From assembly GCA_964477295.1 (NCBI GenBank), contig CAYZEZ010000012.1, positions 1 through 34,400 on the forward strand: a stretch of 34,400 bases of DNA, read 5' to 3'. The notes beneath the pieces were generated by a model. It was not told the origin of the DNA. It worked only from the letters and a program-made list of their open reading frames with translations, and made no database searches. The stretch comes from CAYZEZ01 sp964477295. Lineage in GTDB: Bacteria; Bacteroidota; Bacteroidia; Bacteroidales; SM23-62. How positions within the stretch are numbered: position 1 is the stretch's first letter; each line of letters begins with the position of its first letter. The translations under genes and the position numbers were made by a program. Positions 1 through 9,800 of this stretch are shown here, piece after piece.

Positions 1-63
1 TCTGAAGATATAGTAAAACAAATTATAGAGGATATTTTTAACAGGGCTTTTGTGAACTGGTAA
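1..63 (+). CDS. C-terminal end of an upstream gene, probably LptE-like (partial)
   Basis: An open frame enters from the left edge and ends at TAA (61-63), giving 20 residues ending in FNRAFVNW. The short C-terminal helix and the position directly before a TPR-like gene and secG fit the LptE family, the outer-membrane lipoprotein partner of LptD in LPS export, which often sits in this order in Bacteroidota. Only the tail is visible, so the identification rests mainly on context. The next gene starts 17 bp downstream, suggesting one operon. Confidence 0.45.
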   Translation, partial: SEDIVKQIIEDIFNRAFVNW

Positions 64-80
64 CAGACACAACGAAAAAA

Positions 81-878
81 ATGAATCGCGAAGATGTCAT
101 AACTTTTATTAATGAACCAGGAAGGCTGGATCAATCCACACTTACCGATGTGGGGGACTTAATGGAATCATTTCCATATTTCCAGACTGCTCATCTTCTG
201 AAAGTAAAGAACCTTCACAATATCAACAGCCTGGAATTCAACAACGCTTTAAGATATTCTTCCGCGTTTATTGGTGACAGGGCTATCCTTTATCACCTTA
301 TACATAATGAGATTGTGGATGAAAAGGAACCTGTGGATCAAGTAGGAGCTGCAGAAGAAGATCAATTGAATTCTACTGAGATAAATACTGCTAAAACAGT
401 CCGGGAACAGGAAAAAAGTGCAGATTTTTCAGAAGAAGAACAGGTGGGTTCCACCGAGGGTCAGCCTGCTCAAAAAGACCAGGCACCAGAACCGGAAGAC
501 CAGCCTTTAGCAGCACTCAAACCTGAGACCGACTCAACAATTCATACATTCACAGGATGGTTTGATCATTTGCCGGACAGCACGGTGGCCACCAGTGCGC
601 AAGCCGGTAGTGAAAATGATCTTATAGACAACTTCATAAGAAACCAGCCGAGGATTGAGAGGAATCAGGAGGAATTACCTGAACAACAAGACATTTCAGA
701 GGCATATGTACAGTCCAGTGACCAGTTCATGACTGAAACCCTGGCAAAAATATATGTCGATCAGGGTAAGGCGGCTAAAGCTATTCATATCTACGAGAAA
801 TTAAGTTTGAAATATCCGGAAAAAAGTAGTTACTTTGCGAGTCAAATTAGAATAATAAGTCACAATTTAGATAAATAA
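81..878 (+). CDS. Hypothetical protein with one C-terminal TPR-like repeat
   Basis: 265 residues, no signal peptide and no membrane segment, so probably cytoplasmic. The N-terminal 80 residues look helical. Residues about 85-165 are low-complexity and rich in Glu, Gln and Asp, probably a disordered linker. Residues about 222-255 read as a single tetratricopeptide repeat (ETLAKIYVDQGKAAKAIHIY, then YEKL and KYPEKS). It lies between the probable lptE end (17 bp gap) and secG (13 bp gap), so it is probably co-transcribed with envelope and secretion genes. TPR units bind proteins; the partner is unknown. No enzymatic motif is visible. The start ATG at 81 is the first in frame after the upstream stop. 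Confidence 0.8.
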   Translation: MNREDVITFINEPGRLDQSTLTDVGDLMESFPYFQTAHLLKVKNLHNINSLEFNNALRYSSAFIGDRAILYHLIHNEIVDEKEPVDQVGAAEEDQLNSTEINTAKTVREQEKSADFSEEEQVGSTEGQPAQKDQAPEPEDQPLAALKPETDSTIHTFTGWFDHLPDSTVATSAQAGSENDLIDNFIRNQPRIERNQEELPEQQDISEAYVQSSDQFMTETLAKIYVDQGKAAKAIHIYEKLSLKYPEKSSYFASQIRIISHNLDK

Positions 879-891
879 AGTACTTGAAGTC

Positions 892-1245
892 ATGTATTTA
901 GTTATATCTGTACTCGTAATAATAGTATGTATCCTGATGATCCTTATCGTCCTGGTTCAAAATCAGAAGGGTGGCGGATTATCGGCCAATTTTACTTCTA
1001 CGGGCCAGACAATGGGTGTACGCAGGACGACAGACTTCCTGGAAAAATCAACCTGGACCATGGCTATTGCGCTGATGGTGTTCAGTATTATAGCCGGTAT
1101 ATTATCTGTTCCTGCCCGGCAAGAAGAACAACGGTCAGTGATTGAAGATCAAATCCAGAATGTGGTTGATCCGACGGCCATCCCCACTTTCCCGACCACA
1201 ACTCCGCAGGATGCAGGTGGTGGCTCTGACAATCAGGGTCAATAG
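892..1245 (+). CDS. secG: Protein translocase subunit SecG
   Basis: 117 residues with the SecG plan: a first membrane helix (about 3-22), a conserved cytoplasmic loop with QNQKGGGLSANF and TMGVRR (about 23-46), a second helix (about 54-73), and a variable polar tail rich in Thr, Gln and Gly. SecG is the small accessory subunit of the SecYEG inner-membrane channel and eases SecA-driven export. The tail is longer than in the E. coli protein in membrane-distal sequence but is typical of the phylum. It begins 13 bp after the TPR-like gene and is followed by a good terminator at 1270-1312, so it looks like the last gene of that operon. Confidence 0.95.
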   Translation: MYLVISVLVIIVCILMILIVLVQNQKGGGLSANFTSTGQTMGVRRTTDFLEKSTWTMAIALMVFSIIAGILSVPARQEEQRSVIEDQIQNVVDPTAIPTFPTTTPQDAGGGSDNQGQ

Positions 1246-1269
1246 AATAACAAATACTGAAAAAAATGT

Positions 1270-1312
1270 AGAAGTGTTGGGTGATATGACAACCTGACAC
1301 TTCTTTTTTTGT
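1270..1312 (+). terminator. Rho-independent terminator after secG
   Basis: An 8-bp stem AGAAGTGT (1270-1277) pairs with ACACTTCT (1297-1304), extended by GGT/ACC inside the loop, and runs straight into a T-rich stretch. It separates the secG operon from groES-groEL. Confidence 0.8.
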
Positions 1313-1596
1313 TTTATCAGGACGAGTTGACAAGCATAAAAAGCAGAAAGACAACAGGTTATAAAATACGCTTATTTTTTCCCTTAAATTGTAGTGTAAA
1401 ATTGTCTGAAAAAGGAGCCTAATCTGCAGGTTTTATGATTTGGCACAAAATATGAAAGAATCAACATCGAATCTGAATCCTGCGGGCGCAATCCCAGTAT
1501 TAAATATACGGGACGGGATTAGCGAGGGCAAAATAAAATTAATAACAAAGGATCGACGATAAGTTTAAATGTTTAATCACTAAAATAAAATCAAAA
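1313..1596. other. AT-rich leader region before groES
   Basis: About 280 bp without a convincing ORF. It should hold the promoter of groES-groEL. I looked for a CIRCE operator (TTAGCACTC with its inverted partner) and did not find one, so HrcA control of the usual kind is not supported. A TGGCAC at about 1441 resembles half of a sigma-54 site, but the matching TTGC element is absent. No clear Bacteroidetes-type -33/-7 pair was found either. Confidence 0.5.
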
Positions 1597-1875
1597 ATGG
1601 GTAACGTTAAAATCAAACCACTTGCTGACAGGGTTCTTGTCCAGCCAATGGAAGCTGAAGAAAAAACCGCCAGCGGAATCATTATTCCTGATACAGCCAA
1701 AGAAAAACCTCAAAAAGGTACTGTAGTGGCGGTAGGACCTGGAACAAAAGATGAAAAAATGGATTTAAAAGCCGGAGATAAAGTGCTTTACGGGAAGTAT
1801 TCGGGCACCGAAATTGAAATCGATGACAATGATTATCTGATCATGAGGCAATCCGATATTCTTGCAATTATTTAA
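1597..1875 (+). CDS. groES: Co-chaperonin GroES
   Basis: 92 residues, full length for the family. It has the N-terminal IKPLADRVLVQPMEAEEKT strand, the mobile loop with TASGIIIPDTAKEKP (about 24-38) that docks on GroEL, and the C-terminal DDNDYLIMRQSDILAII. It forms the heptameric lid of the GroEL folding chamber in the cytoplasm. groEL starts 38 bp downstream, so the pair forms the usual operon. Confidence 0.98.
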   Translation: MGNVKIKPLADRVLVQPMEAEEKTASGIIIPDTAKEKPQKGTVVAVGPGTKDEKMDLKAGDKVLYGKYSGTEIEIDDNDYLIMRQSDILAII

Positions 1876-1913
1876 TGAACTAATTTAAATATAATACATA
1901 AAAACTATTAAAA

Positions 1914-3545
1914 ATGGCAAAACAGATCAAGTATGATATCGAAGCAAGAGATCTCCTGAAAAAAGGGGTGGATGCTCTTGCAGATGCTGTCAAGATTACA
2001 TTGGGACCGAAAGGAAGAAATGTTGTTATTGATAAGAAATTTGGTGCTCCGCAGGTAACCAAGGACGGTGTAACCGTTGCAAAAGAGATTGATTTGAAGG
2101 ATGAATTTGAAAATCTGGGTGCACAGTTGGTTAAAGAGGTTGCCTCAAAAACCAATGATGACGCCGGTGACGGTACAACCACTGCTACCCTGTTGGCTCA
2201 GTCGATCGTTAAAGTCGGACTGAAAAACGTGACAGCCGGAGCAAATCCGATGGATCTTAAAAGAGGAATTGATAAGGCAGTTGTAAAAGTGGTTGAATTC
2301 CTGAAAAAGAATAGTGAAGAGATTGGTGATGATATTACCAAGATCGAAGCCGTTGCCAGTGTATCTGCAAACAATGATGCCGAGATTGGTAAGCTGATTG
2401 CCGAAGCAATGGAAAAGGTAAAAAAAGAAGGAGTGATCACCATCGAGGAAGCTAAAGTATCTGACACTTATGTTGAGGTAGTAGAAGGAATGCAATTCGA
2501 CAGGGGTTATATTTCACCTTACTTTGTTACCGATACGGATAAGATGGAAGCCGTTCTTGAGTCACCGTATATTCTCTTGTTTGATAAGAAGATTTCTGTT
2601 ATGAAGGACCTTCTCCCGGTACTCGAAGCAGCTGTTCAGTCCGGAAAGCCACTGATGATCGTTGCAGAAGATGTCGACGGTGAAGCATTGGCTACACTGG
2701 TAGTAAACAAGTTAAGGGGTTCATTGAAGGTAGCAGCTGTTAAAGCTCCCGGATTTGGTGACAGGAGAAAAGAGATGCTTGAAGATATCGCCATCCTTAC
2801 AGGCGGTACTGTCATTTCTGAGGAGAAAGGCCTGAAGCTTGAAGGTGCTACACTCGATATGCTCGGACAGTGTGAGAAGATCTCTATCGATAAAGACAAT
2901 ACCACTATTGTGAACGGTTCGGGCGACAAAGCCAATATCGATGCAAGGGTAAACCAGATCAAGGTTCAGATCGAGAATACCACTTCAGATTATGACAAGG
3001 AGAAACTGCAGGAAAGGCTGGCTAAATTAGCCGGTGGTGTTGCTGTTCTTTATGTTGGTGCTGCTTCTGAAGTTGAGATGAAGGAGAAAAAAGACCGCAT
3101 GAACGATGCGTTGAATGCAACCCGCGCAGCCGTTGAAGAAGGTATCATTGCCGGTGGTGGAGTTGGATATGTTCGGGCAATCCATTCACTCAATAAATTT
3201 GAAGGTGTGAATGCCGATGAAACAACTGGTATAGCTATTATTCGCAGGGCTCTTGAAGAACCATTGCGCCAGATCGCTGAGAATGCCGGTGTGGATGGTG
3301 CCGTTGCAGCACAGAAGGTGAAGGAAGGCAAAGGAGACTATGGATACAATGCCAGTACAGATAAATACGAAGACCTGAAAAAGGTTGGCGTTATCGATCC
3401 TACTAAAGTGGCCCGTATCGCCCTTGAAAATGCTGCCTCAATCGCAGGCATGCTGCTGACCACCGAATGTGTCCTGGCCGATGAGCCGGAAGAAAATCCT
3501 CCTCCCCCAATGCCAGGCGGCGGCGGTATGGGCGGAATGATGTAG
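1914..3545 (+). CDS. groEL: Chaperonin GroEL
   Basis: 543 residues, full length. The equatorial domain has LGPKGRNVVIDKKFGAP (about 31-47) and the ATPase motif GDGTTTATLLAQ (about 86-97). The apical domain contains KKISVMKDLLPVLEA, and the C-terminus ends in the typical flexible Gly-Met tail (PMPGGGGMGGMM). It is the ATP-driven double-ring folding chamber working with GroES. It lies 38 bp after groES and is followed by a strong terminator at 3573-3605. Nothing unusual in sequence or length. Confidence 0.99.
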   Translation: MAKQIKYDIEARDLLKKGVDALADAVKITLGPKGRNVVIDKKFGAPQVTKDGVTVAKEIDLKDEFENLGAQLVKEVASKTNDDAGDGTTTATLLAQSIVKVGLKNVTAGANPMDLKRGIDKAVVKVVEFLKKNSEEIGDDITKIEAVASVSANNDAEIGKLIAEAMEKVKKEGVITIEEAKVSDTYVEVVEGMQFDRGYISPYFVTDTDKMEAVLESPYILLFDKKISVMKDLLPVLEAAVQSGKPLMIVAEDVDGEALATLVVNKLRGSLKVAAVKAPGFGDRRKEMLEDIAILTGGTVISEEKGLKLEGATLDMLGQCEKISIDKDNTTIVNGSGDKANIDARVNQIKVQIENTTSDYDKEKLQERLAKLAGGVAVLYVGAASEVEMKEKKDRMNDALNATRAAVEEGIIAGGGVGYVRAIHSLNKFEGVNADETTGIAIIRRALEEPLRQIAENAGVDGAVAAQKVKEGKGDYGYNASTDKYEDLKKVGVIDPTKVARIALENAASIAGMLLTTECVLADEPEENPPPPMPGGGGMGGMM

Positions 3546-3572
3546 ACAATATTACATCTATATAATTACAAG

Positions 3573-3605
3573 CCTCACTCCTTAATCGGAGTGGGGTTTT
3601 TTTTT
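3573..3605 (+). terminator. Rho-independent terminator after groEL
   Basis: CCTCACTCC (3573-3581) pairs with GGAGTGGGG (3588-3596, one G-U pair), loop TTAATC, then nine Ts. It closes the groES-groEL operon. A heptad repeat array starts immediately after its T-run. Confidence 0.88.
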
Positions 3606-3644
3606 GTGACGAGTGACGAGTGACGAGTGACGAGTGACGAGTGA
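3606..3644 (+). repeat. Heptad tandem repeat array, left arm (GTGACGA x5)
   Basis: Five perfect 7-bp units GTGACGA fill 3606-3640, followed by a partial GTGA. Read on the other strand the phase is GTCACTC. A second array of the opposite orientation lies at 3721-3755, so the two can form a long imperfect hairpin across a spacer of about 76 bp. Together they occupy the groEL-lepA gap. Confidence 0.9.
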
Positions 3645-3720
3645 AGTGAGTGTGTGAGGTGATGTGGGAGGACTGTGCATCGTATCCGGAATAGTCGCAC
3701 CCACCACCCATTTCTTCTTA

Positions 3721-3755
3721 TTCACTCCTCACTCTTCACTCGTCACTCTTCACTT
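3721..3755 (+). repeat. Heptad tandem repeat array, right arm (NTCACTC x5)
   Basis: Five consecutive 7-bp units: TTCACTC, CTCACTC, TTCACTC, GTCACTC, TTCACTT. Bases 3736-3748 are the exact reverse complement of part of the array at 3606-3644. The array ends 34 bp before the lepA start and so may lie in its leader RNA. Confidence 0.88.
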
Positions 3756-3789
3756 AATATATTATATTTGCATTTCAGTTCTGAGCAAC

Positions 3790-5577
3790 ATGGACCACAT
3801 CCGTAACTTTTGCATTATCGCCCACATTGACCATGGTAAGAGTACCCTGGCTGACAGGCTGCTGGAGAAGACCCATACCCTGAAAGAGCGGGATGTCAGG
3901 GACCAGGTACTCGACAGTATGGACCTTGAACGGGAGCGGGGTATTACCATTAAGAGCCATGCCATCCAGATGGTGTACGAATGGAACAGGAAGGAGTATA
4001 CCCTGAACCTGATCGATACTCCGGGACATGTGGATTTCTCCTACGAGGTGTCGCGGTCGATCACTGCCTGTGAGGGAGCACTGCTCGTGGTTGATGCTAC
4101 TCAGGGGATCCAGGCCCAGACCATATCCAATCTGTACCTTGCGCTTGAAAAGGATCTTGAAGTAATTCCGGTACTTAATAAGATGGACCTGGAAGCGGCA
4201 ATGGTGGATGTGGTAATGGACCAGATCATCGACCTGATCGGATGTGATTATGATGATATCATACAGGCAAGCGGAAAAACGGGGATGGGCATTGAAAAGA
4301 TACTGGAAGCCATTATCACCAGGATACCTCACCCGAAGGGGGATCCTGAAAAGCCTCTTGAGGCACTGATCTTTGATTCTGTATATAATTCATTTAGGGG
4401 TATATACGCTTATTTCAGAATTTTCAATGGCACCATTAAAAAAGGTGACCTGGTCAAGTTTTTTGCTACCAACCAACGCTATAATGCGGATGAGATCGGG
4501 ATACTCCAGCTAACATATGAATCCAGGAAAGAGCTGAAAGCAGGAGACGTGGGTTATATTATCTCCGGGATAAAAATCTCATCGGAAGTGAAGGTAGGGG
4601 ATACCATCACCCACGTAGATAATCCCTGTGAAAAAGCCATTGAAGGATACAAAGACGTAAAGCCCATGGTCTTTGCCGGGATCTACCCGGTCGATGCCGA
4701 TGACTATGAGGAATTGAGGTCTTCATTGGAAAAGCTGAAACTGAATGATGCCTCGTTAAATTACGAGCCGGAATCATCCGCTGCCCTGGGATTTGGTTTC
4801 AGGGGCGGTTTCCTGGGGCTGCTGCACATGGAGATTATCCAGGAACGGCTCGACAGGGAGTTCGACATGAATGTGATCACCACGGTACCCAATGTATCTT
4901 TCAACTGCTATACCACAAAGGGAGAAATGATCGAGGTTCACAATCCATCCGGGCTGCCGGAGCCAAACTATGTTGACTATATCGAAGAGCCATATATCCA
5001 TGCCCAGGTGATTTCCCAATCGGAATATGTGGGATCTGTAATGAAGCTCTGCATCGACAAACGGGGCACACTGAAAAACCAGGTTTACCTGACCAGCGAC
5101 CGGGTGGAGGTGACCTTTGAAATGCCCCTGGCAGAGATTGTATTTGATTTTTACGATAAGCTGAAAAGCATTTCGAAGGGTTATGCCTCATTCGACTACC
5201 ATATCATTGGTTTCAAAAAAGCCAATCTTGTCCGGCTCGATATATTGCTCAACGGAGAAATGGTGGATGCCCTCTCGACCCTTATTCACCGCGACAATGC
5301 ATATGATTTTGGAAGGCGGATCTGTGTTAAGCTGAAGGAACTCATCCCGAGGCAACAGTTTGAAATAGCCATACAGGCGGCCATCGGCTCCAAGATCATT
5401 GCTCGTGAATCGGTAAGGGCACTGCGGAAAGATGTGACGGCAAAATGTTATGGTGGCGACATAACAAGGAAAAGAAAACTACTCGAAAAGCAGAAAAAAG
5501 GCAAGAAAAAAATGCGCCAGATCGGTAATGTGGAGGTCCCCCAAACAGCGTTCCTGGCAGTGTTGAAGCTGGATTGA
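3790..5577 (+). CDS. lepA: Elongation factor 4 (LepA), translational GTPase
   Basis: 595 residues from the ATG at 3790, the usual LepA length. An upstream in-frame start at 3664 would add 42 residues encoded partly by the heptad repeat region; conserved family sequence begins at MDHIRNFCIIAHIDHGKSTLA, so that extension is rejected. G motifs: AHIDHGKST (G1), RGITI (G2), DTPGH (G3), NKMD (G4). The LepA-specific C-terminal domain is present with GGDITRKRKLLEKQKKGKKK. It binds ribosomes and promotes back-translocation or stalled-complex remodelling. It appears monocistronic, between heptad arrays on both sides. Confidence 0.97.
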   Translation: MDHIRNFCIIAHIDHGKSTLADRLLEKTHTLKERDVRDQVLDSMDLERERGITIKSHAIQMVYEWNRKEYTLNLIDTPGHVDFSYEVSRSITACEGALLVVDATQGIQAQTISNLYLALEKDLEVIPVLNKMDLEAAMVDVVMDQIIDLIGCDYDDIIQASGKTGMGIEKILEAIITRIPHPKGDPEKPLEALIFDSVYNSFRGIYAYFRIFNGTIKKGDLVKFFATNQRYNADEIGILQLTYESRKELKAGDVGYIISGIKISSEVKVGDTITHVDNPCEKAIEGYKDVKPMVFAGIYPVDADDYEELRSSLEKLKLNDASLNYEPESSAALGFGFRGGFLGLLHMEIIQERLDREFDMNVITTVPNVSFNCYTTKGEMIEVHNPSGLPEPNYVDYIEEPYIHAQVISQSEYVGSVMKLCIDKRGTLKNQVYLTSDRVEVTFEMPLAEIVFDFYDKLKSISKGYASFDYHIIGFKKANLVRLDILLNGEMVDALSTLIHRDNAYDFGRRICVKLKELIPRQQFEIAIQAAIGSKIIARESVRALRKDVTAKCYGGDITRKRKLLEKQKKGKKKMRQIGNVEVPQTAFLAVLKLD

Positions 5578-5598
5578 AATCGTGAATCGTGAATCGTG
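5578..5598 (+). repeat. Heptad tandem repeat (AATCGTG x3) directly after lepA
   Basis: Three perfect 7-bp units AATCGTG begin at the base after the lepA stop codon. In another phase they read GTGAATC, which fits the GTNANTC pattern of the other heptad arrays in the window. Confidence 0.85.
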
Positions 5599-5602
5599 AA
5601 GA

Positions 5603-5665
5603 GTCATCCTGAACCCGGCTCAGGATCTATCAGATATTCAGATGCTGAATCAAGTTCAGCATGAC
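5603..5665. repeat. REP-like inverted pair of GTCAT...ATCT palindromes
   Basis: Two imperfect palindromes face each other. The first begins GTCATCCTGAAC and closes with TCAGGATCT (5603-5628). The second begins AGATGCTGAATC and closes with GTTCAGCATGAC (about 5640-5665). The outer ends GTCATCCTGAA and TTCAGCATGAC are also complementary to each other. The same plan recurs at 18459-18525 and 32871-32938. Such elements are common between genes in Bacteroidota; here they lie between the convergent lepA and SDR genes and may act as a bidirectional terminator or mRNA end. Confidence 0.85.
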
Positions 5666-5720
5666 GTAAATAATTCTTTAATCTCAAATTCGCATACGTA
5701 CCCTTTCGGTCTTTAAAACA

Positions 5721-6554
5721 CTACCTGATTTCTTTCCCGGGTTGATATATCTTCCTGATCCGGTTGGCTGAGGCGGAAAATACCGTTGAAACAAGGCCGG
5801 GTGAAAGCCAGGCAAAGAAGGTGATTACCTTGCCGGCCAGGGAGAGTGTCATCTTTCTTTTCCGGTGCCGGATCATGCGCATCACCGCCATACTGACTTT
5901 TTCCTGTGACTGGGTCAGGGAACCTGGTTTCGAATGGCCGGGCACGGGAGAACCATCCGGTCCGACAATGGTTTTATCGGGATCGTCGCGTACAAATCCC
6001 ACATAAATAATACCCAGGTGGATTCCGGATCCCTTCAGTTCAATTCTGAGTGACTGGATCAGGGCTGTGAGCGCCATTTTTGCCATGCTGTATATGGAAA
6101 GCTCAGGAAAACCAAACCGGGCTGCCACAGTCGAAATGAATATTATACTGCCTTTGGATCCCTTTATATGCGGTAGGGCATACCGGGTCATATATGTAGC
6201 GCTCATCAGGTTGTTGTTGAGGACAGCCTGAATGCCTTCAGGTGTCATTTCTTCAAAGACACCTCTCATCCCACCACCGGCATTGTTGATGAGGATGTCG
6301 ATATGTCCGTATTTATTAAGGGTTTGGTTCACAAGGATCCGACATTGTTCGGGAGAACCTGCATCTGCTGCAATGCCGTGTACATCATAACCTTTATCTT
6401 GAAATTCCCTTACAACCTTGCTTAACCGCTCCTCATTACGACCGTTCATCACCACCCTGGCACCCTGTTTTCCCAGCTGGCTGGCAAGCTCCCTTCCAAT
6501 TCCAGCCGAGGAACCGGTAATAATGATAACTTTATCTTTTACCTGGTCCGCCAT
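5721..6554 (-). CDS. Short-chain dehydrogenase/reductase (SDR)
   Basis: 277 residues from the ATG at 6554; a GTG 15 bp upstream is in frame but adds only MIIIT before the conserved start, so ATG is preferred. Classical SDR motifs: cofactor loop TGSSAGIG (13-20), NNAG (90-93), and the catalytic Ser141, Tyr155 and Lys159 (ISTVAA, YSMAK). The substrate cannot be read from sequence. The last 40 residues (about 236-277) contain a hydrophobic stretch (VITFFAWLSPGLVSTVF) and a basic end, so it may sit at the membrane, as in SDRs related to 3-ketodihydrosphingosine reductase. It is convergent with lepA and divergent from the activase gene. Confidence 0.9.
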   Translation of the reverse strand: MADQVKDKVIIITGSSAGIGRELASQLGKQGARVVMNGRNEERLSKVVREFQDKGYDVHGIAADAGSPEQCRILVNQTLNKYGHIDILINNAGGGMRGVFEEMTPEGIQAVLNNNLMSATYMTRYALPHIKGSKGSIIFISTVAARFGFPELSIYSMAKMALTALIQSLRIELKGSGIHLGIIYVGFVRDDPDKTIVGPDGSPVPGHSKPGSLTQSQEKVSMAVMRMIRHRKRKMTLSLAGKVITFFAWLSPGLVSTVFSASANRIRKIYQPGKEIR

Positions 6555-6720
6555 AGTGATAATAATCACTAAATAATAGAAAAATTTTCGAAATAATTTG
6601 CCATTACCAAGAAAAGGTTAAATTTGTTTTTTGTATTACTTAGATTGATTCTAGATAACGTAATTCTGATGAACCATGTTTTATTGAGGAAATTTAAATG
6701 CCTAAATTCGCATGTGTTAT

Positions 6721-6738
6721 TATAGTTATATAACTATA
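6721..6738. promoter_or_regulatory. 18-bp perfect AT-rich palindrome in a divergent promoter region
   Basis: Bases 6721-6738 (TATAGTTA and its exact inverted partner around a central AT) form a perfect palindrome. It lies in the 267-bp space between the divergent SDR and activase genes, 84 bp before the activase start. It could be an operator for a dimeric regulator, but AT-rich palindromes arise easily by chance. I see nothing else clear in this spacer. Confidence 0.3.
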
Positions 6739-6821
6739 TACCTTAATATTCTGAAAACCAACTAGATACCGCAAAAATAGCTACTAATTACCGAACAAAA
6801 CCACATTCCAAAAAGAACACT

Positions 6822-9800
6822 ATGAAGTCTGAAGAGAAATCATCACAAGCCAAAGCTAACAATTTACATTTGGGTATTGATATTGGTTCCATTTCAATTA
6901 ACACGGTTGTGATGAATGACGACGGTGATGTTATTGAAAACCGATATGATTTTAATCACGGAAAGCCGTATGATACACTTGAAATAATCCTGACGGAGAT
7001 CCTTAAGAAATACAAAAAGGAATCAATTAAATCCCTTTCTTTTACCGGGACAGGAGGCAAGCTGGCATCCGAACTGCTTGGTGGTGTGCATGTTAATGAG
7101 ATTATTGCCCAGTCCATGTCTGTTGGCAGGCTATACCCTGAAGTTAAAACGGTTATTGAAATGGGAGGTGAAGATTCCAAGCTTATTTTTATGCATGCCG
7201 GAGGGGCCGGGGAATACTCCAGGCTTGCTGAATTTGAGCTGAATACCATATGTGCTGCGGGAACCGGTTCGTTTCTTGATCAGCAGGCCAAAAGGATCGG
7301 TGTTTCCATTGAAAAGGATTTTGGTGAAATGGCCCTGAAATCTGAAGATCCTCCCCGGATTGCAGGACGTTGCAGTGTTTTTGCCAAGAGTGATATGATC
7401 CACCTGCAGCAGATTGCAACTCCCGTGCATGATATCGTTGCCGGACTCTGTTTTGCAGTTGCCCGGAACTTTATCAGTTCAATTGCACGTGGAAAGGAGA
7501 TTAAGTTCCCGGTTATTTTTCAGGGTGGTGTTGCGGCGAATGTGGGTATGATAAGGGCATTCAAAGAGATTTTGAAGGCAGAGGAAACTGATCTCATCGT
7601 ACCTGAATATCATGCTTCCATGGGTGCCATTGGTGCTGTACTGAATACGATTTCCCTTCCCAAAGATTCATATCCAACCCTGAATGAGCTGGAAAACCTC
7701 AGGAATTACCTGGCCAGTGACAGGGCAAAAGGTAAATACCTTGATGCACTGATCGATGCCGATACTATTATTAATAAAGAAGTTAAAAAGATACCGGATG
7801 GTTCGCCAAAGGTTGAAGTATACCTGGGACTCGATATCGGATCATTGAGCACCAATGTTGTACTGATAGATGATGATAATAATGTGATTGCCAGAAGATA
7901 CCTGCCAACTGCCAGTAAACCTCTGGAAGCCATTCGCAGGGGTCTTTCTGAAGTAGCTGAAGAGGTGGGGAATAAAGTGATTGTTAAAGGTGCGGGAACG
8001 ACAGGATCGGGCCGCTACCTGACGGGTGATTTTGTTGGAGCCGATGTGATCCGTAATGAAATCACTGCCCAGGCTACTGCAGCCATTGTATTTGATCCGA
8101 AAGTGGACACCATTTTTGAAATCGGGGGGCAGGATTCAAAATATATAAGCATTGATGACGGCGTGGTGGTCGATTTTGAAATGAATAAAGTTTGTGCTGC
8201 TGGAACCGGATCCTTCCTTGAGGAACAGGCAGAAAAGCTGGAAATAAATATTGTAAATGATTTCGGCGAATTGGCGTTGTCTGCCAATAAACCTGCTGCA
8301 CTGGGGGACCGGTGTACGGTTTTTATGGAGTCTGACCTGAATTCACAGCAACAAAAAGGTATGGCCAAGGATGACCTCGTTGGGGGATTGGCTTATTCTA
8401 TTGTTCAGAACTATATCCAGAAAGTAGTCAGGAAAAAAAGAATAGGCGATCATATCCTTTTCCAGGGTGGAGTAACCAATAATAAAGCTGTTGTTGCTGC
8501 ATTTCAGCAGATAACAGGAAAAAAGATCTATGTTCCGCCTCATTTTGATGTTACCGGAGCCATTGGTTCTGCCATCCTGGCACGCAATTATGTCAAGGAA
8601 AACAATATTATCACACGATTTAAAGGTTTTGATATCAGCAAGATACCTTATAAGGTTGACAAGTTTACCTGTAAGGCCTGTTCCAACGAGTGTGAGATCA
8701 GAAGGGTGAGGATAGAAGGCGAGAAAAAGGCCCTCTATTATGGCGGAAGATGTGAGAAATATGAAATGGAGGACAGAAAAGGCAAGGGAGAAGGAATACC
8801 TAATTATTTTGAAGAACGACTGGAATTTCTGAGGGGTGATTATGTTGAGCAGCCTAAAGATGACCGGATAACGATCGGTATCCCGAGGGCACTGATGCTC
8901 TACTATCAACAGTTCCCGTTCTGGAGGACCTTCTTTGATGAACTGGGATTCCGGGTAGTTGTATCTACTGAAACTGATAACCAGATTATTAAGAAATCAC
9001 TCGATATGATCGTTGCTGAAACCTGCTTCCCTGTGGAAGTGATGCATGGTCATATATACGAATTATTCAATAAAGCAGACTTTGTTTTTACTCCATTCAT
9101 AATTAATGCTAAAGCAGAAGAAGACAATCCTACTAATAACTGCAATTGCCCGTGGGTTCAGACATACCCTTTCATGGTGAAATCGGCACTTTCAGAAGAG
9201 CATAAGAAGAAACTTCTGGTCCCAACGCTTAACTTCAGGTATTTTGGTAAGGTGCTGAATAAGGAGCTTTCCACCTTTATGAAGGAGCAATTTGGCATTG
9301 CAGAGAAAAAAGTAGTAAAAGCCATTGAAAAAGCAGACAAGATCCAGGTTGCCTTTGAAGACAGAATTGCTCAAAGGGGAGTTGAGGTGCTTGATTCCCT
9401 GCCGAATGATAAAGAATGCCTGGTTGTGATTGGAAGACCTTATAATACGGGCGACCCGGCCCTGAATTTGAGCATGGTGGATAAGCTAATTAATCTTGAT
9501 GTAGTGCCCATTCCTCTGGATTATCTGCCACTGGGCAGCGAGCATATCACCCGTGATTATCCGCAGATGTATTGGCCCAATGGCCAGCGTATCCTTGCAG
9601 GGGCCAGGATCGTTTCAAGGGATGAGAGGCTGCATGCAGTTTATATGGGTAATTTCAGGTGTGGTCCGGACTCATTCCTGGCCCACTTTGTACATGAGGA
9701 GATGGCAGGAAAACCTTACATGGAGCTAGAGGTTGATGAGCACAGTGCAGATGCCGGGATGATCACCAGGTACGAGGCGTTTCTCGACAGCCTGAGGGGT

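Noticed and set aside
1441..1470. TGGCAC resembling a sigma-54 promoter before groES
   Set aside because: The matching TTGC element at the required spacing is absent.
1313..1596. CIRCE operator for HrcA before groES
   Set aside because: No TTAGCACTC inverted repeat is present.
3664..3789. Extended N-terminus of LepA (42 residues) from an upstream in-frame start
   Set aside because: It is encoded by the spacer and right heptad array, while LepA proteins start at MDHIRNF-like sequence; the ATG at 3790 gives the normal 595-residue length.
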